Assembly (NCBI GenBank): GCA_016235555.1
Contig: JACRKC010000098.1
Span: forward strand, 1 to 51,026
Direction of reading: 5' to 3'
Origin: Verrucomicrobiota bacterium
GTDB taxonomy: Bacteria; Verrucomicrobiota; Verrucomicrobiia; Opitutales; Opitutaceae
Length of the DNA stretch: 51,026 bases
Shown piece by piece: positions 10,001 to 18,932 of this stretch. The notes beneath the pieces are model-generated. The model ran no database searches and had not been told where the DNA came from. It was given only the letters and a program-made list of their open reading frames with translations. Position 1 is the first letter of the stretch, and each line of letters begins with the position of its first letter. The position numbers were made by a program, and so were the translations under genes.

Positions 10001-12935
10001 TCGCATCGGTCCCGCTGTAGGCCGGCTCGAGCAGGAGCCAGTAGGTGGTGCTGGCCGTGAGCCGCAGAGGCGTCGTGGCGGCAAACGCGAAGTTGCCCTC
10101 GGTCCACGCCGGCGCGCCGACGGGATTCGCGAGCGTGGCCAGCACCGCGCCGGGACTGCCCGAGGCATCGGCGCAAACGCGCAGCGACCAGGCATCGGTG
10201 AGACCCATGTGCGTGTAGAGGCCGAGCGTGACCGACTGAAGATCGACGGCGGCGGCGCCCGTGGTGAACGAATTCGCGAGGCGGTTGCCCTGCGAATTCA
10301 GGCCGGTGTTTTGATTACTGGCATAGTTGCCCGATCCGGCCGGCGTGATGCCGTTGTAGGTCGAATCGACGATGACCCAGTTCGCCGGAATCACGGTGAG
10401 CGCCGCGAGGTCGGAGGCCGTGTCGCCCGCGGAGTTGGACGCGACGGCGTGGTAATTGCCCGCATCGGAGAGCTGCACGTTGGCGAGCGTGAGCGTGGCC
10501 GAGGTCGCGCCGGCGCGGACGATGTTGTTCTTTTTCCACTGGAGGGTCGGCGTAGGCGTGCCGCTGGCCGCGACCGTGAGCGTGACGGTGGCGCCGACCG
10601 CGGCGATCTGCGACTGCGGCTGGGTAGTGAACACCGGCAGAACGCGCACCGTCAGAGCGCAGGGACTGGATTCGGTGAAGCCCTGGCTGTTGGTGATTCG
10701 CACCACGTAATCGGCGGCGTCCGCCGGTTGGGCGTTGGCGATGGTGAGTGTCGCGTTGGTCGCACCGGGGATGTCGGTGCCGTTTTTCTTCCATTGGAAA
10801 GACGGCGCCGGATTGCCGCTGGCGGCGGCGGCGAAGGTCGCGGTGTTGCCCGCGACCACGATCTGCGGCGTGGGCGTGGTCGTGAAGGAGGGTGGGTAAA
10901 GCACGTCGAGCGTAGCGGTTGAAGAGGTGGTCGGGCCGGCGATGTCGGTCACCACGACGGTGTAAGCGGCGGCGTCAGCGACCACGGTGCTGGCGATCGA
11001 GTAGCTGCTGGCGGTGGCCCCATTGATCGCGACCCCGCCTTTCCGCCACTGGTAGGACAATGGCAGCGTGCCGGTGGCGACGACGGAGAACGCGGCCGGC
11101 TGGCCCGACGGCACGGCGGACGCCTGGGGCTGCGTCACAATCACGGGCACCGCCGCCACGCCTGCGTGGATCTGCGTCGGGACGGAGTGCGTCGACGACG
11201 CCAGACCGTTGGCGAACTGACCGGACGAATTGCGGCCGGTCGCCCAGAGGCCGCCGGCCTGCGTCACATAGTAGGTGCAATTCGTGGCGACCGCCGCCAT
11301 CGCCTGGGCGTCACGCGCGATCAGGCCGGGGGTGTGGCGCGCGCCGGCCACGCCGACCGTGTCGCCGATCTCGCCGTTGCTGCCGTTGCCCACGCCATGG
11401 AGCTGGCCGTCGGTGCGGGTGAAAACCGTGTGGCTGTAACCGGCGGCGGCGGCGGTCACGGAGGTCGCGATCAAGACCGGCGCGGTGGCGTTGGCGCCAT
11501 TGTTGCCCAACTGGCGGTAACCATTGTAGCCAAGCCCCCACAGTTCGCCGTTGGATTTCAGAAACACGGTGGTCGCGTTGCCCGCGCTCACGCGCGCCAC
11601 GCCGGTGGCGAGTTGCACCGGAGTCGAGTTGCCGGCGGACGGAGCGCCCGCGAGTTCGCCGTAGGTGTTCGAGCCGGCGCCGAGCAGCGCGCCATCGGCT
11701 TTGACGAAGACGCTGTGATAATAGCCCGCGCTCGCATCGACCACGCCCGTCGTGATCTCCACGGGCGTCCCCCGACTCTGCGTCGAGCCGTCGCCCAGCT
11801 GGCCGGAGGTATTCCATCCCATGCCCCAGAATTTTCCGTCGCTGGTGGAAAAGAAACTCACCCACGAGTAAAAGCCCGACCAGACCCCGGTCACGCCCGC
11901 GGCGCGAATCTGCACGGGCGTCACCTGATTGGTAAAGGTGCCATCGCCCAACTCGCCATCGCTGTTGTAGCCCATGGCCCAGAGCGAGCCGTCGGCCTTG
12001 ACGAAGAGGGAGTGGGACGTGCCCGCGGCGGCGGTGACCACATTGGAGGCGACCTGCACGAGGGCCGTCCGCGTCGTCGTGGTGCCGTCACCCAGCTGGC
12101 CGTGGCCATTGTAGCCGGCGGCCCACAGCGTGCCGTTGGTCTTGAGGACCAGCAGATGATAGGAGCCCGCGAAGACCTTGGCCACACCCGCCGAGGTGGT
12201 GTTGAGCTGCACGACCGACGGGGCCAGCACGCGGCCGCTGCCCGTGCCATCGGTCAGCACGAGATCGTAGCGGCCGGCGTTGGCGAGCGAAAGATTGCTG
12301 AGGGGGTGGTTTGCGCTGCTCGCTCCATCGATGGCCACGCCACCACGCCGCCATTGGTAGGACAGCGGAACGGCGCCGGTCGCGCCGGTGGCCGCCAGGG
12401 TGAAATTCGCCCCGTCGGCGACATGCTGGTAAGGCGTGACGACCACCGCGGGCCCGAGATTGAGCGCGATCGGACCCCACGCCCCGGCGTAACCGGAGAC
12501 CGCGATGGAGTAGGTGGTGCCGGCGGTCGCCAGAAACGTGAGGGCGCTGGCGGTGGTTCCTCCGCTTTCCTCGTCGTTGTCGGCGACGCGCACCAGTGAA
12601 CCGAGGCTGTTGCCGGTGTAGACGGCGAGCTGCGTGTCGAAACTGCTGCCAATGGTGTTGAGACCGAAATAGCCGGCTTGGGGCGCGGTCCAGCGCCACC
12701 ACACGGAGGTCGAACCCGTGCCATAATCCGGCGAATGCAGCGGCTCGCCGGACTCCGTGGTGGCGTTGGTGTTGTTTCCGGTGACTTGCGCCGTCGTCCC
12801 CGTGATCACGGTCGCGTTGGCGAAGTGGTCGTTGGCTGGAGCATCCGCCCGGGCGGCGCTCGCGGCACCGGCCAGGGCAAGCAGGGCAACTCCGACACAG
12901 CCGCAGAAGGGCGTCACGCGGGGACTGGTTTTCAT
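345..12935 (-). CDS. Giant secreted modular protein with RCC1 propeller, Ig-like, PPC-like, LamG-like and laminin-B-like domains (4,196 aa)
   Basis: ATG at 12935, TGA at 345. Residues 1-30 form a signal peptide (hydrophobic core, ASAARA end). Domains in order: a PPC-like beta domain (about 31-159, PANDHFANA...WWRWTAP); an Ig-like domain; seven RCC1 units (about 250-596); a run of Ig-like domains with the repeated core YQWKK; a choice-of-anchor R-like domain (about 846-1022); further Ig and He_PIG-type domains; three more PPC-like domains, two of them tandem near-copies; a LamG-like jellyroll (about 2254-2469); a laminin-B-like segment (about 2563-2746); another beta-sandwich (about 2849-3072); a fifth PPC-like domain; more Ig domains including one Big-type; then the C-terminal cassette shared with two neighbours. 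No catalytic motif was seen. A role in adhesion or polysaccharide binding at the cell surface is inference. A signal peptide plus beta repeats makes export fairly sure. No LPXTG or PEP-CTERM tail is present. Confidence 0.9.
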   Translation of the reverse strand: MKTSPRVTPFCGCVGVALLALAGAASAARADAPANDHFANATVITGTTAQVTGNNTNATTESGEPLHSPDYGTGSTSVWWRWTAPQAGYFGLNTIGSSFDTQLAVYTGNSLGSLVRVADNDEESGGTTASALTFLATAGTTYSIAVSGYAGAWGPIALNLGPAVVVTPYQHVADGANFTLAATGATGAVPLSYQWRRGGVAIDGASSANHPLSNLSLANAGRYDLVLTDGTGSGRVLAPSVVQLNTTSAGVAKVFAGSYHLLVLKTNGTLWAAGYNGHGQLGDGTTTTRTALVQVASNVVTAAAGTSHSLFVKADGSLWAMGYNSDGELGDGTFTNQVTPVQIRAAGVTGVWSGFYSWVSFFSTSDGKFWGMGWNTSGQLGDGSTQSRGTPVEITTGVVDASAGYYHSVFVKADGALLGAGSNTYGELAGAPSAGNSTPVQLATGVARVSAGNATTVFLKSNGELWGLGYNGYRQLGNNGANATAPVLIATSVTAAAAGYSHTVFTRTDGQLHGVGNGSNGEIGDTVGVAGARHTPGLIARDAQAMAAVATNCTYYVTQAGGLWATGRNSSGQFANGLASSTHSVPTQIHAGVAAVPVIVTQPQASAVPSGQPAAFSVVATGTLPLSYQWRKGGVAINGATASSYSIASTVVADAAAYTVVVTDIAGPTTSSTATLDVLYPPSFTTTPTPQIVVAGNTATFAAAASGNPAPSFQWKKNGTDIPGATNATLTIANAQPADAADYVVRITNSQGFTESSPCALTVRVLPVFTTQPQSQIAAVGATVTLTVAASGTPTPTLQWKKNNIVRAGATSATLTLANVQLSDAGNYHAVASNSAGDTASDLAALTVIPANWVIVDSTYNGITPAGSGNYASNQNTGLNSQGNRLANSFTTGAAAVDLQSVTLGLYTHMGLTDAWSLRVCADASGSPGAVLATLANPVGAPAWTEGNFAFAATTPLRLTASTTYWLLLEPAYSGTDAMLLWKSGGNRQGITISDRASDRASWAAWRGIGNQASNAFVVYGTAVATVAPAITTQPVSQTVNVGANVTFSVVATGTPAPAFQWKKDGTDIPNATLSTLTLNNVQAGAAGSYTVVVSNGTLPNATSSAATLTVNAAPVVPVITSNATATAVANVAFTYSIVATPGPLTGYGLTGTLPSGLTFTNSTGVISGTTAAVGTYPVTLTATNAAGTSAGFAFTLTVSSAAAAPIVTTQPQTQTVLPGATVTFSVAASGLTPLSYQWTKNYSTLPNGATASGAVISGAQTATLTLTGVQASDVGNYQVVVTNPVGYTQSNLATLTVGTTGVAPTLTSQMRSRTAVVGQNVVFSVTAVGSPTLTYQWKKDGSPIDGATNADYVIANVQPTDAASYLVRVTNTYGYAEPQAMKLTVASAAPANDSFANAASLAGGTASATGSNIGASFETGEPDHSGFGETGHNHGGYSVWWQWTAPAAGVAEFTVTPSGTGFEPLMSVYTGSSVDALTRLGAAQLNKVAFYAVSGTTYRIAVDGYFGATGNFSLAVAAGTAVPLQITVQPMNQSVPPGTNALFHLFTQGTGPISYQWKKGTTALVNGANISGTTSNMLVISSAQPADAGSYTCVVSNPVDTITSVVVTLTVADPVIGYPPQSQTVAAGATVNFYVSASGTAPLTYQWKKGTTALTNGGNIAGATTNNLTLTNVQAADAGDYTVVVTNGASATATSPIATLTVTAGATAPANDNFANAQVVTGTSGTTTGTNVGATGETGEPAHYNSSGTASSVWYKWTAPQSGTMVFDTIGSNFDTVMAAYSGTALASLTQLAQDDEGGGSATSKVTFNVTAGVDYYIAVGSWGSTRGSITLNWQMGGLAPANDNFANAQVVTGGTGTTTGTNVGATGETGEPTHYSSGGTSSSVWYRWTATVTGSVVFDTIGSSFDTVMAAYSGSALASLTQLAQDDDSGGVGATSKVAFNVTSGTVYHIAVGGYGSGRGNITFNWLASTTPIGGGTLPAITSAGVATATVGTAFSFQVTASNSPTSFALTGTLPAGVTFNTTTGLIAGTPTAAGSFPVSLTATNGSGTSPAATLTITVIPSVMLVEDGFTGAAGAAPDASKFEWSGELAQTGSGTLNLLTQSVQSSWLRSKAGAAVGAGETLVLQMRAYAYAEGTSPGIVYGDKQPRGLRVGSDPNNAVEFYSASRTSLGMRVRKDGIESQATYALPAGVDMMHDYEITVTTASVVFRVDGVVAGTITTNIPTGVLNVYVSSDDGGGVGNVPVTIDSLSLTLLGRTAAAGLIGHWAGEGNTADATGRNPAGVIHGGVTYAAGRAGQAFAFGGTDGWIDLGSQTGDFGTANFTIALWVRFNDLTREQTLIEDYVETESAARTGWSIGLRDGRVSFGFNGSQQFVSQQVATGTWYHVALTHDSAWRFFELYLNGVWQASGAHGFNPDLSSTATLKLGHRGNPTDTPGSVDTRGFFLNGALDEVRIYSRALGVTELQTLAVFGPVIETQPVAQTVNAGANVTFSVVATGTAPLTYQWKKGTTPLTDGGGIAGATTATLTLGNVQTADTGSYVVVVTGAAGPVTSNPAWLTVNASNLAASSGFAAGVEGWGVASFSSLATENYAVVGNYTPTFVATGGNPGGYLSMNDPDGGDFTFSAPAAFLGNRLGSLGATLTYELIHPVGTLNYPAVDVILVGNGVRLVWQGSPAIAPSASAWTPVTVTLAPSAQWHVGSTSGAAATVADFQNVLGNLTGLFIRGEYTDGPDTTGLDNVVLGVAPAVAPTITTQPVSASVATAATATFTVAATGTPAPGFRWQGSFDGGLTWSDLPDGAPFGGVTTATLTVSGVSVSFSRAQFRCIVSNSAGPVTSAIVSLRVAPAAVGFGGSDDFAATTANWSVPVVFSGNGRLPLANNRLEYTVAAGTANDGALREWTANVGSYTRDWSVQVDVHLASLTLPSGQFANLNLMVLRADDALKPFNQMNWMGVAIDRYGNGGATVHNFEGSQFGNGNRSPATGVIEVLNNSTDATLRISFNATTKELTSWYDADGATNGFTWTQLQSINIGSGTYTWGMTDSGTFAVVLAGGSGGVALTSGQAWFDNFLASEATGAAPVITTQPAAQTVVIGGTATFNVVATGTPPLTYQWKLGPIALTNGPNISGATSATLTITGVQPADAGLYTCVVSSGASSTTSAAAQLSVASSAQPPVITSLPRQQTALVGGTVTFAVSVAGTPPFTYQWKKNTENIPNATSATLTLTNVQLSDAASYTVQVTGTTTITSSPFVLTVAATGPANDQFANALALTGATTSATGSNIAATFEPGEPDHIGHAEPGFNHGGNSVWWQWTAPATGAVALDTIGSGFDTLLAVYTGPSVSALTLVGADDQAGGNGTSALSFAATAGVTYYFAVDGYFGATGAIQLHLAPTTAAAPSFHSHPIGQTVAAGMNVAFSASIRGTAPFTYQWQKDNADIPGATGLVLKLANVPASAAGNYTLKVTNALTTVTSNAAVLTVSGEVGPPSLVLQPQSQTVTAGGVAMFSVSVVGTPPLTFQWKKGGTALANGTAANAATVSGATTATLTLTGVQTSDAGNYTCYVANTPGNATSSIATLTVNPVTGTPPTVAITSPAAGSSSVLGASVTIAATASDADGTIASVEFFANGVSLGVDTTAPYSVTVTPSASGAYALTAKATDNSGLSTTSAAVSVTVTVPVPVITSATSVTATVGLTFNYPITATNSPTSFAATGTLPAGVAFSSSTGAFSGTPTAAGSFPLTVTASNAGGMSAAVTLTITVSAAGVAPTFATHPSNQTVNAGATATFTVAANGAPTPTLQWQRQATGTSTFANLADGGGYSGATTATLTVAGTTTAMSGDQFRCVATNGVSPAATSNAATLTVNSVATAPTITVHPASQAVSVGAALTLTVGASGTTPFTYQWKKGGQNLDGATNATFTIASVTTADAGSYTVVVTNTAGSSPASNAAVITVLSGTYGATHAVVGAGYQAGGTVTITNTITYATPPSVSALGWNVLLPDGWSFASTTSGDSPPQAGDTGALTWAWLTIPASGHTFTYTLNVPAGATGTQSIVAYLELRQNSTSYAFLAKPDPLPVSKVSFHSADTMGATAGSAPDSKINLSELLRVIELYNYRAGTVRTGQYTMGQGTEDGFAPGPNGATLTAYHSADTMGTSAGTPRDGRINLSELLRVIELYNYRAGTVRTGQYHIQSGTEDGFAPGP
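7036..7806 (-). repeat. Tandem near-identical PPC-like domains
   Basis: Two adjacent units (about 7433-7806 and 7036-7416) encode nearly the same sequence: PANDNFANAQVVTG, then TTTGTNVGATGETGEP, then SSVWY(K/R)WTA, FDTIGS(N/S)FDTVMAAYSG and LASLTQLAQDD. Close similarity at DNA and protein level indicates a recent internal duplication within the 4,196-residue gene. The fold is probably the PPC-like beta domain that also occurs near the N-terminus of this protein. Confidence 0.8.
11150..12187 (-). repeat. Seven RCC1-type repeats (beta-propeller)
   Basis: Seven units of about 50 residues carry the RCC1 signature of a Gly-aromatic-N-x-x-G-x-L-G-D-G core. They are GHGQLGDG, SDGELGDG, TSGQLGDG, TYGELAGA, GYRQLGNN, SNGEIGDT and SSGQFANG, each preceded by a SLWAMGYN-like strand and a SHSLFVKADG-like strand. 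Seven units fit one complete RCC1 propeller. Units 4 to 7 have diverged at the LGDG turn. The block lies between two Ig-like regions of a secreted protein. Confidence 0.85.
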
Positions 12936-13066
12936 GACGATGGGGGATCGAGTGTTGGCGGGTGGGCGTGGGAACCGCTGACTCGTCTGCTCGGACGACG
13001 CCGGGCGACGGCGTGTCTGATCGCTGCGCGGGCGGACCTGGAATGGATGCCGGCGGCAACGTCGCG

Positions 13067-13095
13067 AGTTTATCGCAAAGCGGCGGCGCCCTCAA
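13067..13095 (-). promoter_or_regulatory. Candidate sigma-70-type promoter of the 4,196-residue gene
   Basis: On the minus strand TTGAGG (13095-13090) is separated by exactly 17 nt from TAAACT (13072-13067). Each hexamer matches the consensus at four of six positions. Transcription would start near 13060, giving a leader of about 125 nt before the ATG at 12935. Seen by eye only; the match is moderate. Confidence 0.35.
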
Positions 13096-13120
13096 TACGT
13101 GTCCGCACGCAAATTTCCCC

Positions 13121-13232
13121 TAATACCAGTTACGGTGCGCTTTGAGACTACAGGCCCGGCCGGTGGCCGGGCAGCCCGCCCAGCGGGCGGGCCTACGACG
13201 GAAAGCCGGTAAGCTGCGGGCCGTTGGTGTTA
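13121..13232. mobile_element. 112-bp palindromic MITE/REP-like element, copy 1
   Basis: The element has imperfect terminal inverted repeats (TAATACCAGT at 13121-13130, GTTGGTGTTA at 13223-13232). Its core holds two GC-rich hairpins, CCCGGCCGGTGGCCGGG and CCCGCCCAGCGGGCGGG. A second copy of exactly the same length, in opposite orientation, lies at 27653-27764. There is no coding capacity. It sits between the response regulator and the promoter of the 4,196-residue gene, and its right terminus contains the stop codon of the response regulator. It could also act as a bidirectional terminator. Confidence 0.7.
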
Positions 13233-14113
13233 CGCGGGCCGCAGCAGGGCGAGCGCGGCCACAGCGGCCGCCACCCGGGAGTCGACTCCGAGTTTGTCGA
13301 AAATCCGCTCGACGTGTTTCTCAATCGTTCGTGGCGCCGTGCCGAGGATGGTGCCGATCTCGGCATTTCCCTTTCCCTGCGCGATCCAATAGAGCACCTC
13401 GGCTTCGCGTGGCGACACCCCGAGCCGCCGCAGCACCACGGGGCCGGCCAGTCCCGTTTCGCGCTCCTCGAGGACGAGGGTGATCAAGTCGTCCCGTTCG
13501 CGCTCCGCAAACCTCCGCGCGCGTAACGTCGGATGATCATCGCCCCGCAGCACGCCCGGCAGCCGGCCCGGGAGGTAGTCGACGCAATGTTTGTGGAGAA
13601 GATTTTCCGCCAAACGGGTCGAAAACACGACCAGCCCCGCCGCATCCACGAGCAGCACCGCGCGGTCCAGCGACTGGCTGAGCTGGTTCTCGGCATCGAT
13701 GCGCAAGGCGAGTTCCTCCTCCACCGCCCGTTGCAACGCACGCAGACCGAGGTGGGTGCGCACATGGGCAAGGACTTCCGGCGGGTGCACGGGTTTCGTG
13801 ATGTAGTCCACCGCACCGGCATCGAAGGCCCGGATCTTCTGCGCCGGCTCGTCGAGCACCGTCATGAAGATCACCGGCACATCGGATGTGTGGGGCTGAA
13901 CCTTGAGCCGGCGACAGGTCTCGAAGCCGTCCAAACCAGGCATCATCACATCGAGGAGCACCAGGTCCGGCACGTGGCGCCGCGTCTGGGCCAGGGCACT
14001 CTCCCCGCTTTCCGCGATGCGCAGGTCGTAGCCGGCCCCCCCGAGCGCATCGAGCAGGAGCGAAAGATTGGCCGGCGTATCGTCGACCAGCAGGAGCGTG
14101 GCGCTGGGAGGTT

Positions 14114-14117
<4 letters not shown>
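13230..14117 (-). CDS. Response regulator, REC domain plus LuxR-type HTH
   Basis: 295 residues, GTG start at 14117, TAA at 13230. The REC domain (about 6-125) shows the acidic pair D12-D13, phosphoacceptor D56 in LVLLDVMMPGLDG, T86 and K108 (ITKP). A helical linker (about 126-150) leads to a PAS-like segment (AVLLVDAAGLVVFST). A GerE/LuxR helix-turn-helix follows at the C-terminus (VSPREAEVLYWIAQGKGNAE, then RTIEKHVERIFDKLGV). The GTG start overlaps the TGA of the upstream histidine kinase by 4 nt (14114-14117), so translational coupling and a cognate pair are likely. Target genes are unknown. The neighbouring giant surface-protein genes are plausible targets by position only. The stop codon falls within a MITE-like element. 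Confidence 0.92.
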
Positions 14118-17920
<3,803 letters not shown>

Positions 17921-18005
17921 GTGACTCGGGCTCGCGGGAACGACCGCACGCTGAACGGCTCGCGCCAACGAGGCGAGCACATGTTACGAAAACGCCCGCG
18001 CGCGG

Positions 18006-18142
18006 GTGTGATTCAAACTGAGGTCAGCGATTTGTAGCGGCGGTCTGTGGCCGCCGAACGAATCCCCTTGGCGCGACGCCGGCGGTCATAGACCGCCGCT
18101 ACAGCTGTGGCGCTCGGAAACTGACCTCCGTTTGAATGACAC
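18006..18142. mobile_element. 137-bp palindromic MITE-like element
   Basis: Outer inverted repeats of about 22 bp (18006-18027 and 18121-18142) share the core ATTCAAAC-GAGGTCAG with two mismatches. Inside them a second inverted repeat pairs 18033-18055 with 18081-18103 at 21 of 23 positions (TGTAGCGGCGGTCT.TG.CCGCC). There is no ORF. The nested structure and length fit a non-autonomous mobile element or a large REP. The family differs from the 112-bp element. Confidence 0.65.
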
Positions 18143-18144
18143 CC

Positions 18145-18171
18145 CCCGCACGCACCAGTCGGTGCGGCGGG
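18145..18171 (-). terminator. Candidate hairpin downstream of the peptidase gene
   Basis: An 11-bp stem with one bulged base (CCCGC-A-CGCACC, loop AGTC, GGTGCG-GCGGG) lies 23 nt beyond the stop of the M36 gene. On the minus strand it is not followed by a U-tract, so intrinsic termination is uncertain. Confidence 0.3.
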
Positions 18172-18193
18172 TGTTGATTGCCTGACTGCCCGA

Positions 18194-18932
18194 TTACGGC
18201 CCGGGCGCGAAGCCGTCTTCGGTGCCGGCTTGGGCGTGGTATTGGCCGGTGCGGACGGTGCCGGCGCGGTAGTTGTAGAGTTCGATCACCCGCAGCAGCT
18301 CCGCGAGGTTGATCTTGCCGTCGCGCGGCGTGCCCACGCTGGAGCCCATCGTGTCGGCGGAATGATAGAGCGTCAGCGCGGCGCCGTTCGGGCCCGGGGT
18401 GAAACCGTCTTCCGTGCCGCCCAGCATCGTATACTGGCCGGTGCGCACCGTGCCCGCGCGGTAGTTGTAGAGTTCGATCACGCGGAGGAGCTCAGCCAGG
18501 TTGATCTTGTTGTCCGGCGCACTGCCCGCCGTCGCGCCCATCGTGTCGGCACTGTGGAAGGTGACTTGGCTGACGACGAGCGGGTCGGGGGTGGCGACAA
18601 AGGTGTAAGGCGTCCCGTTCTGCCGCAGTTGCAGCGTCGCCGTCAGCAGCTGCGCGCCGGTGACGCCCGCCGGCACATCGAGCGTATAGGTGAAGGTGTG
18701 TCCGCTGGAGGGGATCGTGAGCCAGGCCCAGTTGAGGAGCCCGGTGTCGCCGGGCTGCGGCGGCGAGTCGCCGGAGCTGGTCGAGGCGAAACTCCAGCCC
18801 GCCGGCAACTGCACGCTCCAGCCAAGCGCACTCAGGCCGCCGGTGTAGGTGACCGTGTTGGTGATCGTGACGGTGCCGCCGGGGCGGTAACCGGCGCCGA
18901 CGAGCGCGTGCGTCGCGGCAAAGGCGTTGCTC
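18194..18932 (-). repeat. Shared C-terminal cassette, copy B
   Basis: The beta domain (AATHALVGAGYRPGGTVTIT...) is followed by two HSADTMG...INLAELLRVIELYN...EDGF(T/A)PGP repeats. Relative to copies A and C it has INLAELL in place of INLSELL and a shorter Leu-Gly loop (GGLSALGW in place of TPPSVSALGW). It is the most diverged of the three copies. Confidence 0.9.

Larger units (their letters stand above)
17921..18193. other. Intergenic gap upstream of the kinase
   Basis: This gap holds a 12-bp palindrome (CCCGCGCGCGGG, 17995-18006) followed on the minus strand by CGTTTTCG, the 137-bp element at 18006-18142, and a hairpin at 18145-18171. I see no gene. The kinase promoter must lie within or beside these palindromes, unless the kinase is read through from the peptidase gene. 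Confidence 0.4.

Noticed and set aside
17921..17980. GTG start at 17980 for the histidine kinase
   Set aside because: It is possible, but the in-frame ATG at 17920 gives a proper signal-peptide start, while the GTG would put 20 extra residues in front of it.
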